A DNA stretch of 64,000 nt from the NCBI RefSeq assembly GCF_003231285.1, contig NZ_QKNS01000001.1, forward strand, positions 868,001 through 932,000. Reading direction: 5' to 3'. Source of the stretch: Hymenobacter sediminis. Lineage in GTDB: Bacteria; Bacteroidota; Bacteroidia; Cytophagales; Hymenobacteraceae. The notes under the pieces are model-generated. The model had not been told where the DNA came from. It made no database searches and was given only the letters and a program-made list of their open reading frames with translations. Position 1 is the stretch's first letter, and each line of letters opens with the position of its first letter. The position numbers and the translations under genes are program-made. Of the stretch, positions 48,772-57,112 are shown piece after piece.

Positions 48772-49656
48772 TTAAACCGCAAACCGGCAAAAAGTGCCGA
48801 GTGGCAGCTTGCGGGCGGCTTTATCGTGCAGATAAATTTCCCCGATTTCACGGCTTTGGCGGGCCTGCGGAAATATTTCGTGGACCAGGTTTTCCAGAAT
48901 CAGCGCCGAAAAGCCCAGGGAGTACAGGTTGATAAGGAAGAAGTGGTCCTCGGGGTCTAAAAGCTCTTTGCAGAGCTTAAGCATTTCATTCAGCTCATCC
49001 TCCAATTGCCACTTCTCGCCGTTGGGGCCGCGGCCGTAGGCGGGTGGGTCCAGAATGAGGCCCTGGTACTTGCTGCCGCGCTTTACCTCGCGCCGCACGT
49101 ACTTCATGGCGTCCTCTACCAGCCAGCGCACCCCGTCCAGGCCGGAAGCTTCCATATTGTCGCGGGCCCAGAAATTTACCTGCTTTACGGAGTCGAGGTG
49201 GGTGACGTCGGCGCCGGCGGCGCGGGCGGCCAGGGTAGCCGCGCCGGTGTAGGCAAACAGGTTCAGCACCCGAGGCTGGGTAGCGCGGCGTTGGCGCGTC
49301 TGGTTATAAATGAACTGCCAGTTGGGGTCCTGCTCCGGAAACAGGCCTACGTGCTTGAACGACGACATTCCCAGCCGAAACCGCAACTTCAGCCCATCGG
49401 GCCGCTCGTAGCCGATAACCCACTGCTCGGGTGTACCAGGCTTAATTTTCCACTGGCCGCGCTCCTGGCTGCCCTTCTCGCGGGTGAAAATGGCGTTGGC
49501 CCGCTGCCACTCCGAGGCGGGCAGGTGCGGGTCCCAGATGGCCTGGGGCTCGGGGCGGGACAGAATGTGTTTGCCGAAGCGCTCCAGCTTCTCAAAGTTG
49601 CCGGCGTCAATCAGCTCGTAGTCGGCCCAGGGGCTGGTGGTGAGGAACGTGTACAT
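48772..49656 (-). CDS. Class I SAM-dependent rRNA methyltransferase (RlmI-like)
   Basis: 294 residues from ATG at 49656 (frame open to 49767, overlapping the start of the divergent DinB gene). SAM-binding motif I is LNLFAYTGAATLAARAAGAD; LDSVKQVNFWARDNMEASGL follows and the catalytic-type motif is ILDPPAYGRGPNG. This is the pattern of the RlmI/RlmK cytosine-C5 type methyltransferases. The N-terminal PUA domain of RlmI is missing or replaced by a short segment (WADYELIDAGNFEKLERFG). The exact target is not deducible. Confidence 0.87.
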   Translation of the reverse strand: MYTFLTTSPWADYELIDAGNFEKLERFGKHILSRPEPQAIWDPHLPASEWQRANAIFTREKGSQERGQWKIKPGTPEQWVIGYERPDGLKLRFRLGMSSFKHVGLFPEQDPNWQFIYNQTRQRRATQPRVLNLFAYTGAATLAARAAGADVTHLDSVKQVNFWARDNMEASGLDGVRWLVEDAMKYVRREVKRGSKYQGLILDPPAYGRGPNGEKWQLEDELNEMLKLCKELLDPEDHFFLINLYSLGFSALILENLVHEIFPQARQSREIGEIYLHDKAARKLPLGTFCRFAV

Positions 49657-49692
49657 AGAACTACCTTTACGCTGCCCGTGGGGGCAGGCAGG

Positions 49693-49700
49693 CAAAGGTA
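49693..49700 (-). promoter_or_regulatory. -7 box of the methyltransferase gene
   Basis: On the minus strand TACCTTTG (49700 to 49693), an exact TAnnTTTG match about 37 nt before the ATG. No clear -33 box was found. Confidence 0.55.
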
Positions 49701-49760
49701 CGGTATGGCACAGTCTCGGTCGGCACCGTATCTTGAAGGGGAAGACAAAGCAGGAGCAAG

Positions 49761-50246
49761 ATGCCACACGAAATCAACCGAATTACCGACCAACTGCGGC
49801 GGGCTTTTGATGGAGATGCCTGGTCTGGGCCTTCCCTGCAGCAAACCCTGGCGGGTATCACGGCCGCGCAGGCTGCTGCCTACCCTCTGGCCGGCGTGCA
49901 TAGTGTAGGGGAACTGGTACGCCACCTCACCACCTGGGCAGCCACCGTAGCCCAGCGCATTGAGCAGCGGCAAGTAACTTCACTCACCGATGAGGACTGG
50001 CCCGCCTACCCCCCGGAGCCCGATGAAGCCCGCTGGCAGCAGGCCCGGCAGGAACTCCGGCAAGCACACGAGCGGTTACTAGCAGCCACCCAAGCCCTAG
50101 CCGAAACCGACCTGGACACCGTGCTGGGCGAGCCTGATGACCGGCCGGAAGGCTCAGGAGTTTTGCTTTATGTGCTGCTGCATGGCACCGTGCAGCATTA
50201 TCTTTACCACGCCGGCCAGGTAGCGCTGCTGCGCAAGTTTTTCTAA
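49761..50246 (+). CDS. DinB family protein
   Basis: 161 residues, a four-helix-bundle DinB/YfiT-type protein. The likely metal-binding histidines lie in GVHSVGELVRHLTTWA and near the end in LLHGTVQHYLYHAGQVALL, the usual spacing. Family members include thiol-dependent S-transferases and DNA-damage-induced proteins, so the reaction is open. dapF follows 19 nt later on the same strand, suggesting an operon. Confidence 0.85.
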   Translation: MPHEINRITDQLRRAFDGDAWSGPSLQQTLAGITAAQAAAYPLAGVHSVGELVRHLTTWAATVAQRIEQRQVTSLTDEDWPAYPPEPDEARWQQARQELRQAHERLLAATQALAETDLDTVLGEPDDRPEGSGVLLYVLLHGTVQHYLYHAGQVALLRKFF

Positions 50247-50265
50247 CCTCCTTTTGCTTTCCCCA

Positions 50266-51075
50266 GTGACGCTTTCTTTTTACAAATACCAAGGCACCGG
50301 CAACGATTTCGTGATGGTGGACGACCGCGCCCATCAGTTCGATGAGCACAACCATCAGCTCGTGCGTTTCCTCTGCGACCGGCGCCGCGGCATTGGGGCC
50401 GATGGCCTGATTTTGCTGCGCCAGCACCAGCAGTACGATTTCGAGATGGTGTACTTCAATGCCGATGGCTACGTGGGCTCCATGTGTGGCAACGGCGGGC
50501 GCTGCACCGTGGCCTTTGCCAAGCAGCTGGGGGTAGTAAAAGACACTACCCATTTTCTGGCTGCCGACGGCCCCCACGATGCCCGCGTAGATGCCGATGG
50601 CACGGTACACTTGCGCATGCAGAACGTTATTGGCCAGCAGGAGGTAGAGGAATACGGCGTGTTTCTCGATACTGGCTCGCCTCACCTCGTGCGCTTTCAG
50701 CCCGCCAGCACCCTCGCCGAGCTGAACGTATTTACCGAAGGCCGGGCTATTCGCTACAACGAGCGGTTCCGGGAGAAAGGCACCAACGTAAACTTCGTGG
50801 AGGCACCTGCTACCCCCGGTCAGCCCTGGCAAGTGCGCACCTATGAGCGGGGGGTAGAGGATGAGACCCTGAGCTGCGGCACGGGCGTTACGGCCGTGGC
50901 CCTGGCCGCTTCCCGCCGGGGCGCCACCAGCCCGGTGCACCTGCGCACCCCCGGCGGCGACCTGCGCGTGTCCTTCGAGGCTCATCCTGATGGGTCTTTT
51001 ACCAGCATCTTCCTCAGCGGCCCCGCCACGCGGGTGTTCGACGGCAAAATAGAGGTAGCAGATCGGGTAAAATAG
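50266..51075 (+). CDS. dapF: Diaminopimelate epimerase
   Basis: 269 residues from GTG 50266 (MTLSFYKYQGTGNDF); a TTG at 50254 is also in frame. It converts LL- to meso-diaminopimelate for lysine and peptidoglycan synthesis, without cofactor, using two cysteines: one in MCGNGGRCTVAFA, the other in ETLSCGTGVTAVAL. FYKYQGTGNDFV at the N-terminus is diagnostic. Both cysteines are present. Confidence 0.97.
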   Translation: MTLSFYKYQGTGNDFVMVDDRAHQFDEHNHQLVRFLCDRRRGIGADGLILLRQHQQYDFEMVYFNADGYVGSMCGNGGRCTVAFAKQLGVVKDTTHFLAADGPHDARVDADGTVHLRMQNVIGQQEVEEYGVFLDTGSPHLVRFQPASTLAELNVFTEGRAIRYNERFREKGTNVNFVEAPATPGQPWQVRTYERGVEDETLSCGTGVTAVALAASRRGATSPVHLRTPGGDLRVSFEAHPDGSFTSIFLSGPATRVFDGKIEVADRVK

Positions 51076-51095
51076 ATCTGAATAGAAACACAAAA

Positions 51096-51134
51096 AGAAC
51101 GGTCATGTCGAGCTTGTCGAGACATGACCGTTCT
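51096..51134. repeat. Palindromic intergenic repeat, copy 2 (CATGTCGAG type)
   Basis: AGAACGGTCATGTC (51096-51109), centre GAGCTTGTCGA, then the complementary arm (51121-51134). The core is identical to the copy near 48.7 kb. Located between convergent dapF and the aldo/keto reductase gene. Confidence 0.85.
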
Positions 51135-51155
51135 GTTATACTGTGTGACAAAAAA

Positions 51156-51201
51156 CAACGCGGCCCGCAGGACGATACATATCGTCCTGCGGGCCGCGTT
51201 G
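51156..51201. terminator. Large palindrome, bidirectional terminator
   Basis: A 22-bp inverted repeat (51156-51177 with 51180-51201; core CGCGGCCCGCAGGACGAT) with almost no loop, flanked by AAAAA on the left, giving T runs for the minus strand. Lies between convergent genes. Confidence 0.85.
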
Positions 51202-51217
51202 ATTACTACCAGGCTGG

Positions 51218-52237
51218 TTACAGCTGCCGGTCGCCTTTGGTGAAGTCCAGCATCCAGCCGGGGTATTCGGGCGCCAGTTTGCTCACTTCGTCCAACTGCT
51301 GAAGATCCTCGGGCGTGAGCTGAACGTCCACAGCCTTGAGGTTATCTTCCAGCTGATCCATTTTTTTAGCCCCAATGATGACACTGCTCACCACGGGTTG
51401 GTGCAGCAGCCAGGCCAGCGCCAACTGGGCCACCGTAGCGCCTTTGGCTTCAGCCATGGGCCGAAGCGCATCAATAATATCGAAGGCCTTCTCTTTGTCA
51501 ACGGGTGGAAAGTCGAAGTTCACGCGGCGGGCGCCTTCCTCGTTCTGGTTTTCGCGGTTGAACTTACCGCTGAGAAAACCACCGGCCAGCGGGCTCCACA
51601 CCATCAGGCCTACCTTCTGATCCTGCAGCAAAGGCACCAGTTCGCGTTCCAGGTCGCGGCCGGCAATGGTGTAGTAAGCCTGCAGCGAAACGTACTTTTC
51701 AACGTGGTTGTAGGTGGAGTAGCTCAGCGCCTTCATAAGTTGCCAGGCTGCCACGTTGCTGGCCCCGATGTAACGCACTTTGCCGCTGCGCACCAAATCG
51801 TCGAGGGCGCGCAGGGTTTCCTCCAAAGGCGTTAGCGGGTCGTAGCTATGAGTTTGGTACAAGTCGATGTAATCGGTTTTCAGCCGACGCAGGCTGTCGT
51901 CAACCTGCTGAAAGATGTGCTTGCGTGTCAGGCCGGCATCGTTAGGGCCTTCACCCATTTTACCGCGCACTTTGGTTGCCAGCACAATATCGTGCCGCGA
52001 GATGCCCAAGTTGTGCAACGACTGGCCCGTTAGCTCCTCCGACAGGCCTTCCGAATACACGTTGGCCGTGTCAATAAAGTTAATGCCAGCGTCGAGGGAG
52101 CGTTTTACCAGCTCGTCAACAGCTTGCTGATCCAAGGAGCCAATGGCCGCCGCCCAGCCTTTACCACCAAACGTCATGGTGCCCAGGCACAGCTCTGATA
52201 CCTTCAGACCAGTATTGCCTAGCAGGTTATATTTCAT
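51218..52237 (-). CDS. Aldo/keto reductase
   Basis: 339 residues from ATG at 52237 (the frame is open far upstream to 52654 without homology, covering the divergent acetyltransferase gene). TIM-barrel NADPH-dependent reductase. The tetrad is visible: Asp and Tyr in FIDTANVYSEGLSEE, Lys in DIVLATKVRGKMG, His in DLYQTHSYDPLTPLEETL. The C-terminus has GAKKMDQLEDNLKAVDVQL for the nucleotide phosphate. Substrate unknown. Confidence 0.92.
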   Translation of the reverse strand: MKYNLLGNTGLKVSELCLGTMTFGGKGWAAAIGSLDQQAVDELVKRSLDAGINFIDTANVYSEGLSEELTGQSLHNLGISRHDIVLATKVRGKMGEGPNDAGLTRKHIFQQVDDSLRRLKTDYIDLYQTHSYDPLTPLEETLRALDDLVRSGKVRYIGASNVAAWQLMKALSYSTYNHVEKYVSLQAYYTIAGRDLERELVPLLQDQKVGLMVWSPLAGGFLSGKFNRENQNEEGARRVNFDFPPVDKEKAFDIIDALRPMAEAKGATVAQLALAWLLHQPVVSSVIIGAKKMDQLEDNLKAVDVQLTPEDLQQLDEVSKLAPEYPGWMLDFTKGDRQL

Positions 52238-52338
52238 GTCAGGAAGATTTAATTGGATGATACCTGACTCAACTTCGAGGCCCGAAGGAATGTTAAGGTA
52301 AAATTCGGGCCTTGAACCCGGTTTTGCGACGAGGCCCG

Positions 52339-52346
52339 TAGGTTTG
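52339..52346 (+). promoter_or_regulatory. -7 box of the GNAT gene
   Basis: TAGGTTTG, exact TAnnTTTG match, 24 nt before the ATG. TTGA at 52312-52315 (spacer 23) may be the -33 box. Confidence 0.5.
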
Positions 52347-52370
52347 CTACCCCCACTCACGGCCTGAACC

Positions 52371-52889
52371 ATGCTCCGTTCCGAATTAATTTTTCTGCGC
52401 CCTCTGGAAGCCGAAGACCTCGATTTTCTGTACGCGCTGGAAAATAATCCGGAGGTTTGGGGGGTGTCCGACACGCTAGTACCTGTGTCGCGGCACGTGC
52501 TGCGGCAGTATCTGGATAATGCCGCAGCCGATTTTTTTGAGGTGCGGCAGCTACGGTTGGTTATTTGTGCAGTAGCTACAGGACAGGCCGTAGGTACATT
52601 GGATATTTTCGGGTTTGAGCCTTTGCACCAACGGGCAGGGGTAGGAATTACCATTTTATCGGAATTTCGGCAGCAGGGATACGCTCGTGCTGCTTTAACC
52701 CTGTTGCTCTCCTACGCCCGGCAGCAACTACAACTTCACCAGGTTTATTGCACTATTTCGGTGTTAAATATGGCCAGTCTACAACTGTTTGAGGGGGTAG
52801 GATTCAGTAAGGTAGGGGTTCGAAAAGAATGGCTTCGGACCCCTGAAGGCTGGCTGGATGCTGTAGAAATGCAATATATTCTAGGCTGA
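52371..52889 (+). CDS. GNAT family N-acetyltransferase (RimJ/RimL type)
   Basis: 172 residues. LRPLEAEDLDFLYALENNPE at the start and VGITILSEFRQQGYARAALT (acetyl-CoA pyrophosphate loop, Q/RxxGxA) are characteristic, then NMASLQLFEGVGFSKVGVRK. It resembles N-terminal or antibiotic acetyltransferases of the RimJ/RimL branch; the acceptor cannot be predicted. Confidence 0.9.
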   Translation: MLRSELIFLRPLEAEDLDFLYALENNPEVWGVSDTLVPVSRHVLRQYLDNAAADFFEVRQLRLVICAVATGQAVGTLDIFGFEPLHQRAGVGITILSEFRQQGYARAALTLLLSYARQQLQLHQVYCTISVLNMASLQLFEGVGFSKVGVRKEWLRTPEGWLDAVEMQYILG

Positions 52890-52985
52890 GGTAAGAAATA
52901 TCCCGTATGTTAGGCTCAACAGAGCCGAGCACATTTAGTTGAAGCTCATCTATACCCTTTTTTTATGGGGGGCGTATGAGGGATA

Positions 52986-53033
52986 AACAGCAGCTAGCCA
53001 TCCTGCTCCCAGCTCGGTAAATGGGCTGCTGTT
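52986..53033 (+). promoter_or_regulatory. Hairpin upstream of the glycan cluster
   Basis: AACAGCAGC (52986-52994) pairs with GCTGCTGTT (53025-53033) over a 30-nt loop, 21 nt before the glycosyltransferase start. It might terminate the GNAT transcript or act as leader of the next operon. Confidence 0.35.
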
Positions 53034-53054
53034 ATAACGTATTATCCCGCCTTT

Positions 53055-54278
53055 ATGTCGCTGTCTCCACCAGCGGAGCCGCCAGTGCGCGCCTCCCAAC
53101 CTTCCCTCGCTACCCAATCTGCTGCCCCTGCCGAAACGCTACCCTACGCCCTGCCTGATTTAGTTTGTTTTGCCCACCTGCACTGGGACTTCGTATGGCA
53201 GCGGCCCCAACACCTGATGTCGCGCTTTGCGCAGCAGGGTCGGGTGTTCTACGTGGAAGATGCCTTCTACCACGCCGATAATCTGATTGAGCCGCACATG
53301 GAAGTGAAGGAGCGGCAACATGGCCTGAAAGTGCTGGTAGTTCACCTGCCAGACCATTTGCGCCACAACGAGGAAGCCTCCGAGGAGGCCCAATATGAAG
53401 TATTGCGTCAATACTTCACGGAGCACAACGTCGAGAATTTTATTGCCTGGTACTATACCCCTATGGCCCTGGGCAAGTCGCGCAAATTCACGCCGGCACT
53501 TACCATCTATGATTGCATGGATGAGCTGGCAGCTTTCAAATTTGCGCCCCCAGCCCTGCAGGAGCGGGAGCAGGAGCTGTTCAAGAAAGCCGATTACGTT
53601 TTCACGGGTGGCCATACGCTGTACGAAGCCAAGAGTAAGCAACACTCTGATGCACACCCTTTCCCCAGCAGCATCGATAAAGACCACTTTGGGCAGGCCC
53701 GTCAGGAAATGCCCGAGCCCGCCGACCAAGCTGGCATTGCCCACCCCCGCGTGGGTTTCTTTGGGGTAGTAGATGAGCGCCTCGACATTGAACTGCTCCG
53801 CCAGCTGGCCGACGCGCACCCTGAGTGGCAGTTCGTGATTATCGGCCCGGTAGTGAAAATTGACCCGGCCATGCTGCCTCGCCAGCAAAACATCCACTAC
53901 CTCGGTGGTAAAGACTACCAGGAATTGCCCGCCTACCTACGTGGCTGGGATGTGGCTACCCTGCTCTTTGCCGACAACGAAAGCACGAAATTCATTTCGC
54001 CTACCAAAACGCCGGAGTACCTCGCGGCTGGCCGCCCGGTAGTAAGCACACCTATCCGCGACGTGGTGCGCCCATACGGCGACCTAAACCTGGTGCAGAT
54101 TGCCTCTAATGCCCAAGACTTCGGCGCGGCCATTGAAAAAGCCCTGCTTCAGCACCAGGATGCCGACTGGCGCCAGCGCACCGATGACTACCTCGCTACC
54201 ATCAGCTGGGACCAGACCTGGCAGCAAATGGTAGCGCTGATGCAAAAGAAACTGACCTCTACCCCGGCTACCCGCTAG
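53055..54278 (+). CDS. Glycosyltransferase (GT-B fold, GT1/GT4-like)
   Basis: 407 residues. A Pro/Ala-rich N-terminus of about 35 residues precedes a two-lobed GT-B protein: CFAHLHWDFVWQRPQHLMSR, later HPRVGFFGVVDERLDIELLR, HYLGGKDYQELPAYLRGWDV and the donor-binding FISPTKTPEYLAAGRPVVST with its conserved Glu. The WxRPQ motif is common in transferases linked to UDP-galactopyranose mutase, whose gene follows after 151 nt. A role in adding galactofuranose to a surface glycan is inferred from this. Confidence 0.87.
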   Translation: MSLSPPAEPPVRASQPSLATQSAAPAETLPYALPDLVCFAHLHWDFVWQRPQHLMSRFAQQGRVFYVEDAFYHADNLIEPHMEVKERQHGLKVLVVHLPDHLRHNEEASEEAQYEVLRQYFTEHNVENFIAWYYTPMALGKSRKFTPALTIYDCMDELAAFKFAPPALQEREQELFKKADYVFTGGHTLYEAKSKQHSDAHPFPSSIDKDHFGQARQEMPEPADQAGIAHPRVGFFGVVDERLDIELLRQLADAHPEWQFVIIGPVVKIDPAMLPRQQNIHYLGGKDYQELPAYLRGWDVATLLFADNESTKFISPTKTPEYLAAGRPVVSTPIRDVVRPYGDLNLVQIASNAQDFGAAIEKALLQHQDADWRQRTDDYLATISWDQTWQQMVALMQKKLTSTPATR

Positions 54279-54429
54279 CTGGTCATATCGAGTTATCTCC
54301 TAACCGGCTGGCGTAAGCAAGGGGCCGAAAGGCCACCTGGCGACCCAGCTACCCTACCAAAATTCCTCGCCCTCCTGTCCACCCTGCCCGTTCATCCCCC
54401 TCATTCTTTCTCCAAAACTCCGCTTAGCT

Positions 54430-55611
54430 ATGTTCGATTATCTCATCGTCGGAGCCGGATTTGCCGGCAGTGTATTGGCCGAGCGGCTCGCTACGCGCTC
54501 CAATAAAAAAGTGCTCATCGTGGACAAGCGTAGCCACATTGCGGGCAATGCCTACGACCACTACAACGAGGAAGGCATCCTGGTCCACAAGTACGGACCT
54601 CACATTTTCCACACCAACTCGAAAGACGTTTTCGAGTACCTCTCCAACTTCACTGATTGGCGCCCTTATGAGCACCGCGTACTGGCTTCTGTGGATGGCC
54701 AGATGGTGCCCATGCCCATCAACCTCGACACCATCAACAAACTGTACGGCCTTTCGCTGAACAGCTTTGAAGTAGAACAGTTCTTCGAGTCAGTAGCCGA
54801 GCAAGTGCCCGTTATCAAAACGTCGGAAGACGTGGTGGTAAGCAAAGTAGGCCGCGAGCTGTACGAGAAGTTCTTCAAGAACTATACCCGCAAGCAGTGG
54901 GGCATGGACCCCTCCGAGCTGGATAAGTCGGTAACCTCGCGTGTGCCTACCCGCACCAACCGCGACGACCGGTACTTCACCGACACTTACCAGGCCATGC
55001 CGCTGCACGGCTACACCCGCATGTTTGAGCGCATGTTGGACCACCCCAACATCAAGGTGATGCTCAACACCGACTACCACGACATCGTGGACTTCATTCC
55101 GTTCAAGGAAATGATTTTCACGGGCCCTGTAGACGAGTATTTCGACTTCAAATACGGCAAGCTGCCCTATCGCTCGCTGGAGTTCAAGCACGAGACCCTG
55201 AACCAGGAAAATTACTTGGCGGCTCCAGTAGTCAACTACCCCAACGACAACCTGTACACGCGCATTACGGAGTTTAAGGCTCTCACCGGCCAGAAGCATC
55301 CCAAAACCAGCATCGTGTACGAGTATCCGAAGGCTGAAGGCGACCCGTATTACCCCGTACCACGCCTCGAAAATGCCGAGCTGTACAATAAGTACAAGAA
55401 GCTGGCCGACGAGACGCCCAACGTACACTTCGTGGGTCGCCTGGCTACCTACAAGTACTACAACATGGACCAGGTAGTAGCTCAGGCCCTGACGTTGTAT
55501 AAGAAGCTCACGGAGAAAACCGAGGAAGCGCAGAAAGCTGCCAAGCCGGCTATCATTGGCTCCACCTCCATCATGGAGAAGCTGGTGCCCCGCGACCCGG
55601 CCAAAGAATAG
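54430..55611 (+). CDS. glf: UDP-galactopyranose mutase
   Basis: 393 residues. The flavoenzyme converts UDP-galactopyranose to UDP-galactofuranose. The N-terminal FAD-binding motif is YLIVGAGFAGSVLAERLA; HIAGNAYDHYNEEGILVHKY, GPHIFHTNSKDVFEYL, YTRKQWGMDPSELD and the C-terminal VGRLATYKYYNMDQVVAQAL are typical of the family. It supplies the donor for the adjacent transferase. The C-terminus extends slightly in a Lys/Ala-rich tail. Confidence 0.97.
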   Translation: MFDYLIVGAGFAGSVLAERLATRSNKKVLIVDKRSHIAGNAYDHYNEEGILVHKYGPHIFHTNSKDVFEYLSNFTDWRPYEHRVLASVDGQMVPMPINLDTINKLYGLSLNSFEVEQFFESVAEQVPVIKTSEDVVVSKVGRELYEKFFKNYTRKQWGMDPSELDKSVTSRVPTRTNRDDRYFTDTYQAMPLHGYTRMFERMLDHPNIKVMLNTDYHDIVDFIPFKEMIFTGPVDEYFDFKYGKLPYRSLEFKHETLNQENYLAAPVVNYPNDNLYTRITEFKALTGQKHPKTSIVYEYPKAEGDPYYPVPRLENAELYNKYKKLADETPNVHFVGRLATYKYYNMDQVVAQALTLYKKLTEKTEEAQKAAKPAIIGSTSIMEKLVPRDPAKE

Positions 55612-55638
55612 ATTACCTTCTAGTTGGTTGTCAATAGT

Positions 55639-55730
55639 CTGTCACTCTGAGTGAGCAGCAGGAAGTTTTGGGTTATTACAGGCCAAGAGCCGATAACCGT
55701 AGAGCTGCCCGCTGCCGCCCAGAGTGACAG
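55639..55730. repeat. Inverted repeat in the glf-GH1 spacer
   Basis: CTGTCACTCTG (55639-55649) and its exact complement CAGAGTGACAG (55720-55730), 70 nt apart. The arms resemble dispersed intergenic repeats that I recall from related genomes; only this pair is visible here. Confidence 0.5.
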
Positions 55731-55801
55731 AACTGTTTCCGGACGGACGCAACTCAACACTGCTACCTCTGCCATCCGGGGCAATCCTAAACTCATATCG
55801 A

Positions 55802-57109
55802 ATGGAAAAAGTAGAAGTATGGGGCGGACTGGAGTGTACCATTCGTCGGGTTGGCGACGGGTACTCCGACCAACTCATCAGCAGTGGGCACCGCACCCGC
55901 ATTGAGGACCTGGACTTATTCGCCGAGCTGGGCATCCGCAAGTTGCGCTACCCTATCCTGTGGGAACAGGTAGCCCCGGAAAGCCTCGATAAGCCTGACT
56001 GGACCTGGACTGACGAGCGGATGAACCGCCTGCGCGAGCTAGGCATCGACCCCATCGTAACGCTGCTGCACCATGGCAGCGGCCCGCGCTACACCGCGCT
56101 AAACAAGAAAAACTTCGTGTCGGGGCTGGCCCGCTTTGCCGGCATGGTAGCCGAGCGCTACCCCTGGATAAAGCACTATACGCCCGTAAACGAACCTCTG
56201 ACCACGGCCCGCTTTAGCGGCCTCTACGGCATCTGGTACCCGCACGCCCTCGACGATAAAACGTTCGTGCGCATTCAGCTCAACCACATCAAGGGCGTGA
56301 AGGAAGCCATGAAGGCTATCCGGAAAGTGACCCCGGATGCTCAATTGGTTCAAACCGAGGATTTGGGCAAGACACACTGCACGCCCAAGCTCACGGATCA
56401 GGCAGAGTTCGAGAACAATCGGCGCTGGCTCACTTACGATCTGCTCTGCGGCCGTATTGATCAGCAACATCCCATGTGGAAATACCTGCGCAAACATGGT
56501 GCTTCCGCCGCCGAGCTGTTGGAGCTGGTGCACGACCCCCTACCCCCCGATGTACTCGGAATCAACCACTATATCACCAGTGAGCGGTTTCTGGACGAGA
56601 ACCATCAGTATTTTCCTAACCAGCACCTGTGCCAGAGTGAAGCTCGGGTAGACTATGCTGACGTGGAGGCCGTGCGCGTACGACTGGTGAAAATGGCCGG
56701 CATTCATGATTTGCTGCTGGAGGCTTGGGAGCGGTATAAGCTACCTATTGCCGTGACGGAAGTACACCTGGAGTGCACCCGCGAAGAGCAAATGCGGTGG
56801 GTAAAGTACATCTGGGATGCCGCTAATAAGCTCAAGGAAGAAGGCGTAGACCTACGGGCCATTACCATCTGGTCGTTGCTGGGCGCCTACGATTGGAACA
56901 CCCTGCTCACCCAGGAAGGAGTTTTCTACGAGAGCGGCGTATTTGACATGCGCGGCGGTACTCCCCGTCCTACTGCTCTGTTCAAAATGGTTAAAAGTCT
57001 TGCTACAGAGGGGCATTACCATCATCCCTTGCTGCGCAACAAAGGATGGTGGGAGCGAGACGACCGTTACCTCTACCATCACCATTGTCCTACCTCCAAG
57101 ACCGCCTGA
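55802..57109 (+). CDS. Glycoside hydrolase family 1-like protein
   Basis: 435 residues from ATG 55802 (frame open to 55724, overlapping the inverted repeat). The TIM-barrel pattern of GH1 is evident: RTRIEDLDLFAELGIRKLRY, LHHGSGPRY, the acid/base motif YTPVNEPLTTARFSG (Glu near 131) and GINHYITSERF. The usual nucleophile motif ITENG is replaced by AVTEVHLECT (Glu near 319), so the site is altered. It has no signal peptide. The next gene, an RmlD-like reductase, begins 3 nt later; the two modules occur fused in some bacteria. Probably a sugar-modifying or scaffolding role rather than a digestive glucosidase. Confidence 0.85.
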   Translation: MEKVEVWGGLECTIRRVGDGYSDQLISSGHRTRIEDLDLFAELGIRKLRYPILWEQVAPESLDKPDWTWTDERMNRLRELGIDPIVTLLHHGSGPRYTALNKKNFVSGLARFAGMVAERYPWIKHYTPVNEPLTTARFSGLYGIWYPHALDDKTFVRIQLNHIKGVKEAMKAIRKVTPDAQLVQTEDLGKTHCTPKLTDQAEFENNRRWLTYDLLCGRIDQQHPMWKYLRKHGASAAELLELVHDPLPPDVLGINHYITSERFLDENHQYFPNQHLCQSEARVDYADVEAVRVRLVKMAGIHDLLLEAWERYKLPIAVTEVHLECTREEQMRWVKYIWDAANKLKEEGVDLRAITIWSLLGAYDWNTLLTQEGVFYESGVFDMRGGTPRPTALFKMVKSLATEGHYHHPLLRNKGWWERDDRYLYHHHCPTSKTA

Positions 57110-57112
57110 ATC

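Noticed and set aside
49984..51093. 369-codon minus-strand open frame over the DinB gene and dapF
   Set aside because: Antisense to two well-supported genes; no start context, no recognisable domain.
51105..51302. 65-codon open frame beginning MSSLSRHD (and a similar one at 48724)
   Set aside because: Created by the palindromic repeat itself, then runs antisense into a neighbouring gene.
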